A DNA stretch of 64,000 nucleotides. Source: Phorcus lineatus. Its lineage: Eukaryota > Mollusca > Gastropoda > Trochida > Trochidae. How positions within the stretch are numbered: position 1 is the first letter of the stretch; each line of letters starts with the position of its first letter. The translations under genes were made by a program, and so were the position numbers. This document shows positions 27,126 to 39,300 of this stretch, piece after piece. The stretch lies in assembly GCA_921293015.1 (NCBI GenBank), contig OV121086.1, positions 40,813,402 through 40,877,401 of the forward strand, written 5' to 3'. A model generated the notes under the pieces. The model was not told the origin of the DNA. It searched no databases and saw only the letters and a program-made list of their open reading frames with translations.

Positions 27126-29179
27126 TGGCTATCAGCTAATACAGGCAACTTACCTCATTCTTTCAGGTTGGCAAAGTGATTAGAAAGACATCCATTCCAG
27201 TGGTCGATTTTGATGGAGGAGGCAGCTTCACAGGCTCCATTACTTTGTAGAGTGCACGCAATGCGGAAATACAACAACTGAAAGCGGATCTCTTTTAAAA
27301 TCAACCAAAAAATAAATTTGAAGCCCTTGTTTGATTGACACGTCGAAACCTTAAGTATGCTTAAATGTTGCATTTGAAATACATGGATACAAATATGTGC
27401 ATTGTACCACATTGCACCACACATTAACACTTCCTAATCAATCGTCATAAATTCAAAGAGTTGGTACATTAAAACGCGATTTCCAGTACCAGACACCATA
27501 ACATCCAGTTATTCAATTGTTGCTGGTACTCACGTGTGTTTTTAATGGTAAGGGTTATTGTATTGCATCTGTTTAACATTAATATATCCTAAACGCAGCT
27601 ACAGTTCTCAAAAGTGTGTATTGATTGAATGTTGTATTACTTTAATGGGCTTGAAATTATTATATATGATCGTGTTTTGTGACATGTCCCCATTTTTAAA
27701 AGTTGAAAAAAATGTTAGGAACCGGTCATTTATGACAGGATGGTGGGCCGCGGGTTTTCAGGGGAAGATCACAAAAAATATACGAAAGGTCAAAGAGGGT
27801 CATTTCGATTTTGACAGTTGTCAAATTTTTTTAGGACTTGAAAAGGGGCTGAATAATTAGCATACGGATTTTTTAAATGGTCATGGATCATGAAAAAAGA
27901 TCAAGGATTTTAGCAAGACTGCATGGTTTATATTTTTTAAAACTTACGCTTATATGAAATATCACCATAAGTTCTCCACCTTATTCATTCTTTTTTATTG
28001 AACAAAAAGTAGATCTGTTGGATAGACAGTTTATATTAATAGTCAATATATGAAGGTGTTTGTGCTTCTGTTCGCTATATTTTTTTGTACAACATTTTGC
28101 CACTAAATAGACTTATTAAGTTGAAACAGCAAGTCAAATTATTAATATTTGAATGATTATATTAATATTACTCAGTGAAACAAATTTATGAAATTTTGAT
28201 ATTCTGTTCTGATGTTCTAAGATGTTGGCTGTAAAATAATTCTAATGAAACTGAATCTAAAACAGTTTAAACAATCGTCAGACCCATCAATGGAAGAGTA
28301 AATTGGTTAGTTTTCAACATTCTTGTAATAGTAGGCCCACTTCTTCAAAGTATCAAAGAAAATATAATTGAATGTACAACCGAAGATTAAACCAATTTCA
28401 AGTTTCGTAGATATATTTTTGGGAGGGTCATGATAATCCTTTTGCTTAAATGGAAAGGGCCATGAAGATAATTACGTCAAGGTGGGGAAGGATGCAGTTG
28501 TATATAGATAAACCCAAGGGGAAACGAATGCAATTATATTTACAAACAATTCCTTTTTAATAACTTGCTAAACGTTAAACTTGTGCAATGCTGACAATCA
28601 AGATGAAAATAGAATAAGATTGTTAAAAATAAAAATGGAAAAAGACCAGAGAAGCCACAATTATTATAACGTTTCAAAGCTACACTTCAAACTGTGACAT
28701 TTCTCCTTCTGATACCAAAACATCATTCAAAACAGAGGGTGTAAACGAAACACACAACAACAAAAGAAGAAAACAAATATTTTTAACTCGCATCACGATA
28801 TACCACAATACAGACAGATGTTCAGATGTTCTTTCAGACAGTCAACTCTTGGTGTCATTCATGGCGCCATAGAGCAACCATCTAGATGGAGAGTACGTGT
28901 TTTAAAAAATTATTATTATTTTCAAAATAAAGACAGTTTATTCGATTACCAGTGGTGTTGTTACAGATTACGTTTACTAGTGCTTTGATTGTTCGTAGTC
29001 AGAAATTAGAAGCAGCACCTTTTGAGAAATGTAGAATAGGCTGGAATTTTTCATTGATTGCTTCTAGAAAAGTTAACAGAATCACTGAATTAATTGAAGG
29101 CTAAATTGTTTCCACCTTTATAAAGTATAGATTTTGGGTAATGATATGTCATGATATTTTGTCAACAAGGACTAATGAG
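27126..29179. other. No gene recognised
   Basis: Frames at 27155-27430 (-) and 27558-27860 (+) lack motifs. Otherwise AT-rich DNA. Confidence 0.4.
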
Positions 29180-29880
29180 ACCCAAAAGCACATCTTCATG
29201 AATTTAAATCGAAAATGATTGTCAACATCAAATTGCAGACGTTCGATATTTTATGACAGCAATAACACGAACTTTATCTATCTAATCAGCAAAATATGTT
29301 CATCTCAAAATCTGTTTGAATTCATATTCAAAAGTACCTGGAAATAGCAATGTTTGCACGCTAAGACACTTAATTCACACTCGTAACTTAAATCGAGGAA
29401 GTTCCTTTTGGCGCCAGTGTGTCTTTCCAACGACTTTAAATTCATTGATATCCATGTCTGTAAATATCATCTTAGGCTATTTCATCACATCCAGCATTCG
29501 TGAAAGCAATTGGTGTTTATTCATGACGTCTGTGGTTTGGGAAATGGGTAAATAAAGAATTAGATTACTGCTAGCTTCCGAATTAAACATCAACTTGACA
29601 ATTCGATTGAGGGAATCTTCTTATGAATCACCACTGATGATTAATACAACATGACTACTTTAATAACCATATGAATCCATGGTGTCGACATCACGCGTTA
29701 GAGCTAACAGTGGATTATATAAATATACCGCTCATTGACTGTGTCGGAAGGGTGGGGCCTTTCTTATTATCTAGAAATTAACGTGGAACATTATAAACAT
29801 ACTTCACGGAAGATACATTGACTCGTTGTATATCTGAATATTATTTTAAAACATGTTTTTAAAAATTTCAAATTTATTGC
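29180..29880. repeat. Dispersed duplicated module, copy 2
   Basis: Partner of 9460-10110. The best block is AAGCAATTGGTGTTTATTCA followed by TGACGTCTGTGG (29502-29533), preceded by TTTGGCGCCAGTGTGTCTTT. Similarity continues to ACATCACG near 29690 and to ACTTCACGGAAGAT near 29805. The 79-residue frame at 29316-29555 lies inside it and is not conserved as a frame in copy 1. Confidence 0.65.
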
Positions 29881-31326
29881 GAGCTTGGTTTCGATCCTGC
29901 AGTAATCATTCAGTAATCAACTAGGCAACGAAGGTCTCTTCTTTTTGTAATAATTGTTAGTCAAGAGGCTGTACGAGAAGAGCATTGAGAATACATGAAA
30001 AACAAGAGTAGTGCCAACATAGCACGTGTAATTTAAGGTATTAGTTTCCAAATTACAAGTTTACAAATGAATTGAACCGAAGGATCAAAATATAAATACT
30101 TGCGTACGTGCCTACCTTATATTCTTACCTCCTATTATCTCAAGCAATAATTCATTAATTATATACTTGGATTATTATTAGCAAATATATCAATCTAATC
30201 AAGGCAAACTCATCAATCAATTGTTTTATCGCGGCACATACAAAAAAGAGTTAAAAAGTCCTTTCATTTATATAATTGGTTTTAAGAAAACAAAAAGACT
30301 TACCAGTCATCACCAAAAATGCGACGATTATCTTGGAAATCTTTTGTTAATAAAGGAGAAGTAAATGCTTGAATCAAGAAGAGACTAATGTTAAACGGGG
30401 TGAAAAATTTGAAAACAATCTTACCATAATTTTGATAGTGAAAATTATTTAAAAAGAACAATTTTGGGGAGGTATATGTAACGAGTTGATAAAAGAGATT
30501 ATCGAAATATTTGCATTAATTTACATTTTATACATATATTTGAAAATGTTGAAATGCTAAAATATCTCAAACCAACTCTTAATTGAAAGTCGTATATAAA
30601 TATCGGCACATAATGTTCCTCGGGCACCGGCGCATAACTTTCATATATTTGATCGTAATTTATTTTTTCTCAACCCTAATTATATGTGTAAGAACGACTA
30701 TTTATGAGTTAGTGTTTTGTGGGCTGACAGATCTTCCACCTGTATCTCTGGTCATACATGTGAAATAAGAATTTAAAAAATTTAAATTCCACGCTTTTAT
30801 AAGTATTTTAAAATAAGATGTATTTCCCATTTACATGAATTATTACCGCCTTACTTTTGAAAAGATTGTAACCGAGAAGTTATATGTAATGTACTCACGC
30901 TGTAATTATCGATATTTTGAAAATATGTCTTATGGCCCTAAAATGTGTTGACATTTTGGATCGTTTAACCAACACAAATAAGGTCTACACTTTTTTCTCA
31001 GGCCATTTTATGTTTAAGATTGTCCATAAAACCTCAGAAATGAAAGAAATAAACAACTATCAAATATGACAAATTGATATATTTTTAACATTCGGTTTAG
31101 CGCTTAATTTTGTTTACGTGAAGGTTAATGAAGTCAGACAACTGAACCAGTTGTTTATAAACTATTACCTGGTAATAATATTGCATAGAATCTGTTTTGG
31201 ATATCATGATTCATTTCGTTACTTACTTAAAGTCAAAAGATCACTTTTGCAAACCAAATTTTAATACACGCCAGGTAAATAGAACATCACTCACATAATT
31301 CACAGCCGGGAAATTCCATGCGTTCT
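29881..31326. other. No gene recognised
   Basis: AT-rich. The frame at 30583-30768 is hydrophobic but has no motif or codon bias. Confidence 0.4.
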
Positions 31327-31352
31327 ACGTCACTGCTTTTGCGAAGTGACGT
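31327..31352. promoter_or_regulatory. Palindromic pair of CRE half-sites
   Basis: ACGTCACT (31327-31334) and AGTGACGT (31345-31352) form an exact 8-bp inverted repeat around a 10-bp spacer. Each contains the TGACGT half-site bound by CREB/ATF factors. It sits in a locally GC-richer patch. A role is inferred only. Confidence 0.3.
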
Positions 31353-31639
31353 GGTAAGCCCTGTCTCACGACAACGGGGAGGGTAGGGTGTTTTTAGTTT
31401 CAACAATGAGGGCGAGAATGCACGCAAAGTTCCGAAAATTATGCAATCGTCATTCGTCAGAGGACATATTGAAGTGAGAAATGACCTATTTATCTAGCGC
31501 GTATAAATATTTGCCTTGCAAAAGTGATTCAATTACTTTAACTCACCTGTAAACAAGTAGAAATAACAAGTGTTTCATACATGATAGTTCATAAAATAAA
31601 TAATCTTTCGTTGGAAGAAATTCACAAATATATATACTA

Positions 31640-31696
31640 GGGATTGAACCCGTAACCTCCTGTTTCTAGTCCACTGATCACTACACAAGCGAAATT
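31640..31696 (-). repeat. tRNA-like fragment (tRNA-derived SINE head or tRNA relic)
   Basis: On the minus strand, TAGTGATCAGTGGACTAG resembles an A box, and GGGTTCAATCCCT (31640-31651) is a good B box with T arm. The anticodon arm does not fold well and no clear acceptor stem closes, so it is not a functional tRNA gene. The downstream body did not match the SINEs elsewhere in the window. Confidence 0.4.
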
Positions 31697-32219
31697 AGCT
31701 AATGAAGACATTAAAATTATTGGATTTGGTTATTGATAGTTAGCCTTTGGGTGTAAAACGTCTATACTAAACAACTGTAATCATTTTAAATTGAGTTATG
31801 ACATTGTGTGGTTTTTTTGGCGATGCTGACACATGCTCTTTCTGTGTACTTTCTGTGCACGTGTACATTTCATCGTGCCGCACGGATCTCTTTAAATGTA
31901 ATTGATATCACGTCACTGATATTAACGAAACAAATTTGATCTTTTAACAAGTTATTGATAACTGTTTATAGTTTGTTGTTGCTGTTCACATTATTTTTAA
32001 TGGTTTAATGCATGTATTGGAATGTATTGGAACGGCAATTTGCGCGTGCTTCATGGGTTCCAATTCTTGCGTATAGTGATAGATGGTTGATCGTCGACCC
32101 CAGCTGTCTTCTAGACGCTTTTTATTACTGATTTGGATTATGGGAGGTCAAGCAATGTCTCCTTGGATACACCGTTTTAACTGTAGATTTTGTATAATGT
32201 CCTGTCATCGTCAAGTTCA
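31697..32219. other. No gene recognised
   Basis: AT-rich intergenic DNA. Confidence 0.4.
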
Positions 32220-32297
32220 TGACATCACAATTTTGTTATATCATCAAGTAATGACATCACAATGCTTTGACGTCATAAGCACGATGACATGGCGTCA
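32220..32297. promoter_or_regulatory. Cluster of CRE/ATF-like octamers
   Basis: TGACATCA at 32220-32227, TGACATCA at 32252-32259, the consensus CRE TGACGTCA at 32268-32275, and TGGCGTCA at 32290-32297. Four sites in 78 bp is more than expected in this AT-rich background. They could be a regulatory cluster or the remains of a short repeat (TCACAATG follows two of them). No gene start is recognised next to it. The 81-residue frame crossing it has no motif. Confidence 0.35.
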
Positions 32298-34019
32298 CAA
32301 TGCCATAATATCACAGCATAGGGAATGAAAGGGTAGTGCAGTGTTCAGAGATGTAAATTTTTCAAGGAAACGTAATTAAAAAAATGTGGGATGATAAATG
32401 GAATCTCACCCTGATGTCATGTGATATCGAATAAACACTCGTTAATAAAAAAATAGAAATATCGGAGACTTGATGATTTTTAACTTTTATCAATTTGCGT
32501 TTATATATTTGATATAAGAAGCCACTTGTGTGAGATTTTCTGTGTATCCGAAACCTTGTCGTCTTATCATCTACATGATGTAATCACTATTGTATGTACT
32601 TTACAATCTAATTCGCTAGTGCTTCCGGAGATAAGCTTCTGATAAAAAGTAAATTTTAAGTTGTTTGCCTTTACAAATGTATGATTTGTCACATGTAAGT
32701 ATTATTGAGTATTCAACCAATATCTCGGAATCAATCATTTACATACCAATCACGCTGTTTTTGAAATGTGATCACTACATGAACCCAGAGATTCCAGCCT
32801 ATCGTCGTTGATTCACATATTTGCTCATTTTGTCAACATAAATACTATCTTAAAATGCCAAAGAGAGAAGCAATTTTCTCTGTAGTGATTATAATCAAAT
32901 GTTGCTGCCTGTCATTAGGATTTAATCTATCAAATGATGTCAAGTATATCAGATTACATGCATTAAATAACGATAGGTCAGCATTAAGCTCAGAGTACAA
33001 AACCATTTGCTTAGATTGTATGCCTAAAATTGCTACTCTATCTATTTTTGTTTACAAGTATATTTTGTAACAAATTAATATAAATCAAGAAAAACAACCA
33101 GTGTGCTTTATTTCGTGAGGTCAGGTTCAAATGATATATAATATATTTGTGATGATCGAATACAATCACCTAAGTTTGAAGGTGTACCTATTTGAAGTAG
33201 ACGTTCCGTAGATTGGTTTGATAATCATCTTTTGAATATAAATTTACTGTAAACATTTCAACATGTGTGAATTTGTTGGTAAAGAACCTCTCTACTGCAG
33301 TATTTCATATATTTTAGCCATTTTAGCGTGCTTTATGATGTATATATTTATTAGAATTCTTATTACTCCTGTACACGTTACCTTTTTGTGATTACTGTCA
33401 CTAGAATGGGTCATGATATCACTTGGTTTGTTTCATCTTTATATACTCTATAATACCCTTAAATATTTTATGCGGTCCTGCATGGGTTTTTTCACATATT
33501 CCATTGCTTTCATGAAAGGAACAAGTTAAATAGCGATTTTCTTTTAAGATTATGCAGGGGTAGTAAGAACAGCTAGGTTTAGAAGGGATAAAAAGAGAAA
33601 CAAAAATGCATAATGATAAATTAAATAATGTAGTTTAAACAGTCTGAAAGTTTCAAAATATATCCTGTACTGTGATACAAACTTGATCCGTAAGTGAATT
33701 GATATCTGCACAACAGTCTGAGAACAGTTCTCAAGTTCTAGAAACATATAGAGGATAGAGTCCTAATTTAACACATTTACACTGAAACAAAAAATAATAA
33801 TTTCAACATTCTTAGGGATAAAGACTAAAGACTATACCCCACGGCATTACATACCGATGGTAGAAAAGGGAATATGAAACGTTCGTTTTTTACGGCCTAA
33901 TAAATATCCGCAAACTTGCTTCTGTGCAGCTTGATTTTACAAGGTAAGTTGAAGCTGCACAATGTACAGTGTAGCTTTACAGCGCGTTGCAGTGGGCTTC
34001 ATTACCGTAACCTGGACAA
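32298..34019. other. No gene recognised
   Basis: Frames at 32855-33070 and 33550-33747 have no recognisable motif. No element was identified. Confidence 0.4.
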
Positions 34020-34899
34020 TGAATTTTCTTATTTCTCCAAGCCTATATCGGTAGGGAACGATTTATTCTAGACCTGATAACCTTAAAACTATCAAATATA
34101 TATATATGTTTTTAAGAGAAACCCAAACGTTTCGTAGATCAGCTGGGCGCCGGGTATTCTTCCCAGTCCTAATGCCATTCAATGAAAACCGTGTTTGCAT
34201 GTTTATGAACCAATATATGTGGTTGACTCAGTGTTCACTATTCATGAGTGTTCATAACTTTTATTCATGAGGTTTTCTGAAGCCCAACCTAATTTCAAGA
34301 AGATTAGGAATAAATGTTTTGTAAGTCCATACACACCCCTTAAATGACATTAAAGATGTAAATTGATCACGGTGAAATCGTGATTCACTTCAATTTCTCC
34401 AATGATATGATCTTCTTTCTTTAAAATATATCTAATGCATTTTCTGGATTGCTTGCTTGTTCGTCATACAGCAATCATTTAAAATTACCATTATTTAAAA
34501 CAGTGATTGCTTTAACATTCTGAAAAGATCACGGGTAGAAATTGGTAATATAAATGATTTGTTATTAAGTAATGACTTTGTCTATGATATCTGACACATG
34601 ATGAGACGTCTGTTGCAAATATCCGATTTGAAACGATTCAAAATAATGAAACATTTGCAAAACATTCAACTGTTAAACTGACATTTGAAATACTAAAAAT
34701 AATGTCTGAAATCTAATTCAATTACAATAAATCAATGTCTCATTGTTAAAACTTATTTTCGTCTCTGGGAATTCACAGAAGCTGGAGGGGACACATTACA
34801 AACATAATTAAGTTATTCCAATATTCTCTAAAGCATCCAAAAGTAAAAAAGTGCAACAAAAAGATTAAAAATGGAATTGATTTATCTTTAATTGTCAAG

Positions 34900-34936
34900 C
34901 CAATCGGTGTGAATGTGACCTGCATTGTATATAAGG
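34900..34936 (+). promoter_or_regulatory. CCAAT and TATA-like core, unit 1
   Basis: CCAAT at 34900-34904 and TATATAAGG at 34928-34936, followed by a CTCTCTCTCAG pyrimidine stretch where a start site would fall. The TATA and its flanks are conserved in unit 2 (38474-38482). There the CCAAT is changed to GCAAT. No ORF with a motif follows, so a promoter role is inferred. Confidence 0.35.
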
Positions 34937-35344
34937 TCTTCTCTCTCTCAGATTTCCTTCTTTGTGTTCTTGTCAATCTTCTCTTCCTCCTGATAACGTT
35001 ATGATACCCTTACTGTAGCGGTGCATGCTATATCCGGCATGTGGTCTTGAAGAAGAATAACAATGATATATTTTTTCTAATGAAGATAAATTATTTGGTT
35101 TGTAGAATGGTGCATCAATAAAAACACTTCGTGATAGGGTGAACTTGGTCTATATCAACATAAACACAACAATGTTTTAGTAATTTCAAAATGACTTTGA
35201 GTAAGCATTTCGATGAAATGTTTAACAGTCATGATGTTCTTTGTCTTTTCACATAGCGTTCCTTCGACTGTGATATTATATTTGGACCACACTATCTCTA
35301 TATGGTATATTTGAACCACATTATATTTCAAATTCCATGTAGTT

Positions 35345-35440
35345 TTAGAGTCGAGTCGCTTGCGTAATTTGAACCTACATCCTCAAAGACAGCAAACAAC
35401 TGCCATCCCAGTACCGTCAGCTTAGCTTTTCAACCATAAG
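35345..35440 (-). repeat. tRNA-like/SINE-like segment, unit 1
   Basis: On the minus strand, AGGTTCAAATTACGCAAGCG resembles a B box after a long variable-type region, as in Leu/Ser tRNA-derived SINEs. It is followed by CTCTAAAACTACATGGAATT. The second copy is at 38870-38955. The A box is poor, so the assignment is weak. Confidence 0.3.
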
Positions 35441-35759
35441 GCCTTGTTAACTTTAACAATAACAAGTTCTTTAATGAGCCATTTACTTTCACAACTAACA
35501 AAGTGTTAGCAAAATTGATTTAATGTAATAGTAATAGTGTTTTTGTATTCGCTACCAGGGAATACCAACAATATGTATAGCAGCTTCTGTGGGTAGACAG
35601 GATTCAGTGGGTACCTATGATTAAATCAACAAAGTTAAGAAAACTTCGATATTTCTGTCATGTACAGCCAATATGCAACTTTAACATTTACTCCCATAAC
35701 TTTCTTTGGTGTTTAAGAATAAAAAGTGAAAATTATAAATTTGTCTCTGTTCCTTTTAG

Positions 35760-35865
35760 TTGCCAAGACCCATCCGAAATGCACGAAGTTGCACTTTTGA
35801 GAAAACAATTCTTCAAACGGACATGTGGGCTTTCAAGTGTTATTGGTTTGATTTTATCCAAATAA
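35760..35865 (+). CDS. Candidate orphan terminal exon, unknown protein
   Basis: A strong acceptor (TTTGTCTCTGTTCCTTTTAG ending 35759) precedes a frame reading CQDPSEMHEVALLRKQFFKR and ending GLILSK at TAA. No upstream exon and no domain were found. It has no counterpart at the expected place in duplication unit 2. The minus strand is also open here, so chance is a real alternative. Confidence 0.2.
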
Positions 35866-36984
35866 TGTTTATATCCCTTGACGTGACGAAGTTGGAAGTT
35901 TTCTGACAAGGAAGACACCAATTTAGAATTTGCATATAAAGAAGTCTTGTCGTAGATAAGAACATTGCGCATACTAGTAACCATTAGGAATTTCAAGGTA
36001 ACTGTTCTCAAATTGAGTACCCCGATGACCAAGATTCGTAGGTGTGTTTCTGCTTGTGTACTTTCAGTTAGATTCATCTTATTGGCTATGGTAGAGGCAA
36101 TAACTTCATAGAAAGATTAGCGTAACTAATTCTCCATTGCATATAAAAACCATTGTTATACAAGTTCCAAATATCAGTTGTGTTAAGTTTTACTTAGAAC
36201 GTTTGATTTGATATGAGACTTAGCAAAATGTTTGTAACTTTTACTCCAAGGTTTGTTAGCGGATGATTCCTAAAGACATTGAATGAGCTTTCTGAGCATT
36301 GTCGAAACGTGCCAATGTTTGCTATATCTATAATTTTTTATCTATATTTGAATTGTTTTTTTTAGATAGACGAAGAGGTAGCGATTGCATTTGTACGGTG
36401 ATACGGTAAGATTCCCTGGTCCAAGAGTGTGTACCTTACAAAACAGGTACTGTCGTTATCACTGAAGACAGGTTTTATGCCTTGTGCTGGACGTTAGATA
36501 AAACACGGAAAGGGCTAGCAAAATATGAAAGTCACGTCCTAATAATAAAACCACATAACAACCTTCAAGAGCTCGTGTTAGAGGTAAAAACTTGATTTTG
36601 CTTATAAAACATTAATTTTTATCTTGAGGATCTTAAGACGAAACTGAAATTGTAACTCTGCAAAGCAGGTCGTTTCATTAAGCATTAACATTTCAACGTT
36701 GCCAAAGGGTTAGATGTTTACAAGTTAATGTAATCTAATGCATTTTCTTTTTATTATCATATGGATAACAGCCTAACAGCAGTTGTTATGGGAAATAAGA
36801 AAATATGTAAGAAGTTCTTATCTGATGCAAACATCCATGCTTGTGATTAATTTCTTACGTATTTGTTGAACGTTATTATAAACCTAAATTTCAAACTTGT
36901 ACTTATATAACTCGTCCTGATTATTGTATTTGTAAGGTCTTTCTCATTCCATTTGAACTAATCAACTTTAGATATATCTAATGC
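35866..36984. other. No gene recognised
   Basis: Only antisense and short frames; no motif seen. Confidence 0.4.
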
Positions 36985-37110
36985 CGTCAGTGTATTTGAC
37001 ATTGAATTGAAACTCAAATAGAATTACCGTGATACTTATGAAATTAAGTTTGAAACCCAATGAGATTAAATACATATGTTACAATGAAGGGTGACAGAAA
37101 CACTGTCACT
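36985..37110. repeat. Recurring block, copy 1
   Basis: The weakest of five related stretches in this region. The shared part is ATTGAATTGAAACTC... TTAAGTTTGAAACCCAATG followed by GAAGGGTGACAGAAACACTG. See the copies at 41625, 41925, 43970 and 49105. Confidence 0.4.
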
Positions 37111-38473
37111 TGTAAAGCAAACATTGCAGTATTGTCAAAATGATTCAATATTATATATTGTTGAAAAGGAAATTTGTTGGTGACATTACATATTCTTTTA
37201 TTATTGTCTGTAAAGTTTTTTGTGTATAGCACGATAGAAGAAAATCTGTAATCGAAATTGTTACCCAAGTGAACATTGAAATGAATGCGTAATGGCAAGT
37301 TAAATTTCTCCAAAATATAAATCCAAAAACTAAAGAAATTATAATGCTTGACAGTTGAATTCTTTCAATAATCTGCACTAACACGTGCACATATAGAAAA
37401 GCATTAATTATCCTGTATGCCATATCAGAGTATTGTTGTCGTGTACGCTTCGTCTCCATGGCTTCCTTGGTGTAACAGGAAATATTCATGGTTTTGAACC
37501 GTTCGACCTTTCACATATTCAAATTTAAACCTATTGCTTTGTGTGCAAAATGAAACCCCTAGGTAAAGTCGAGGCTCAATTACTATGATCTGAACTATGA
37601 ATTATGTTATTTTGAAGCCGACATGTATATCGGTAACAACTGACATTGGCTAGACTTGATAAGCTTAAAACTATCAAAAGAAATGTTTTTAAGAGAATCG
37701 CAAGCATTTCGTAGATCATCTTGGCGCCAGATATTCCTTCCAAACTCATTGTCATGCATTGGGAATCGCGTTCGCAAACCTAAGAAGCAATATACTTGGT
37801 TGACGCAGTGTTCAGTATTCATGAATATTAATAAACATTAATAATTCATGCGTTTTCCAATAAACAAACTTTATTCAAGAACATTAGGAATCAATTTGAG
37901 TTACTACATTTTAAACAGATACATGTATCTCGATCAAATCTTTATTTACTTCAATTTCTCTCATAATACGATCCTCTATGTTTGAAATTAATCAAATGTA
38001 TCTGTGGATGTTTGTGTATAAGGGATTCAGCAGTCATTTTGAATTGCCATTGTTAGAAAAATATTGTTATGAGAAACAAGTAGTATTAAAATTACTAGTC
38101 CTGAAGTGCCGTGTAGGAAAAAAATTCATTTTTACAATGAATTTGTCTATAATATTGTATTTTGAAAAATCTTATTTTATCATTTCTGACATTAAAACGA
38201 TTCAAAGTTAACAAACTTTCACAACCATGTGCAAAGCATTGAATTGTTACACTGACAATCGAAAAATAAATAATGTCTGAAACCTAATTTAATTTCAGTA
38301 CATTGATGTCCTATTGAAAAACTTACTTTCGTCTTCAGGATTTTCACTACAAAATCAAGTTTGTCCGATATTCGCTGCTGCATCCAAATGAAAAAAGTGC
38401 AACAAATAGATTAAGGATCGAACTAATCTGTCTTTTATTGTAAAGGCAATCGGCGTGAATGTGACCTGCATGG

Positions 38474-38482
38474 TATATAAGG
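38474..38482 (+). promoter_or_regulatory. TATA-like box, unit 2
   Basis: TATATAAGG, conserved with 34928-34936 together with the flanking GTGACCTGCAT and GTCTTCTCTCTC. Conservation in an otherwise diverged duplication is the only support for a function. Confidence 0.3.
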
Positions 38483-38869
38483 TCTTCTCTCTCACTGATT
38501 TTCTTCTTTTGTGTTCTTGTCAATCTCGGGACCCTCCTGATAACGTTATCTGCTGCGCAACACAAGAGGCAGCACAAAAAGCTAACACGTTTAGTGTAGT
38601 GGTGCATGTTTTATCCTTCATGTGTTCTTGAAGAAGGATAGCAATGATTTATGTCTCTAATGAAGATAAATGAGTTTGTGTATTGAATGATGCTTCAATA
38701 CTAGCACAGTGGTTATCGATGTTTAAATGAAAATGTTAAACATGCTTTAAATATGTCATGATATTCTTTGTCTATTTCATGTAATGTGCCTTTGACAACA
38801 TTATCATATTTGGACCACACTATCTGAAATTCTCTCTTATCTCAAATTCCATGTAGTTTTAGAGGCGAG

Positions 38870-38955
38870 TCCCTTGCGTTATTCAAACTCACATTATCAC
38901 AGTCAGGCAACATCTGTCAGCAGGGTGCCAACAGCTTAATCTCTCAGACACAGCG
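38870..38955 (-). repeat. tRNA-like/SINE-like segment, unit 2
   Basis: Partner of 35345-35440. On the minus strand it reads GAGAGATTAAGCTGTTGGCA (A-box-like) and GTGAGTTTGAATAACGC (B-box-like), then CTCTAAAACTACATGGAATT. It was carried by the duplication. Confidence 0.3.
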
Positions 38956-39300
38956 TTAATCACCATCAAAATGACATGTTTTCAAGTTATTAGGATAAGA
39001 AATTATATCATGTGCCATTCCATTTCAAGAATAAGCAATACCGAGTTGATTTAATTGAAATGGTGTAAAAACTAACAGAGGAAACGACACACAAGACGAT
39101 ATATTGCAATTAACAGGTATCATTTTATTTTGAACTCTTGGTTAAAAACGAGTTCAAACGTGAGATTCCAAATACACAAAACAGAAAACCTGTCAAGTTG
39201 TTAAACACTCAAACGAACAGTGTTATCCTGCTTTTAACATTGTAAACACATACAGTCTACTACAAAGAAGCTTCTGTGGGAAGATTTAATTCTGTTGGTA

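Larger units (their letters stand above)
34020..35610. repeat. Segmental duplication, unit 1
   Basis: This aligns with 37605-39300 at a steady offset of about 3.6 kb. Anchors include CTTAAAACTATCAAA, AATGTCTGAAATCTAATT, GTGAATGTGACCTGCAT, GTATATAAGGTCTTCTCTCT, ATTTGGACCACACTATCT, TTCCATGTAGTTTTAGAG and CAGCTTCTGTGGG. Indels and substitutions are many, so the duplication is old. No intact gene is seen. Minus-strand frames in both copies share LTRTQ-R/K-basic and SEREDLIY-like residues, which may hint at a decayed coding exon. Confidence 0.75.
37605..39300. repeat. Segmental duplication, unit 2
   Basis: Partner of 34020-35610. It begins near TATATCGGTA and the GATAAGCTTAAAACTATC block, and ends near AAGCTTCTGTGGGAAG. 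The minus-strand frame at 38347-38607 (RLTRTQKKKISEREDLIY) overlaps the region whose counterpart in unit 1 encodes TRTQRRKSEREKTLY. This is the only hint of shared coding content. Confidence 0.75.

Noticed and set aside
35733-36077. 114-residue minus-strand frame
   Set aside because: No motif, and it overlaps a plus-strand exon candidate with a better splice site. It was not counted as a gene.
37044-37489. Hydrophobic minus-strand frames resembling membrane segments
   Set aside because: AT-rich DNA gives Ile/Phe/Leu-rich frames by chance. No motif, splice context or conservation with neighbouring units was seen.
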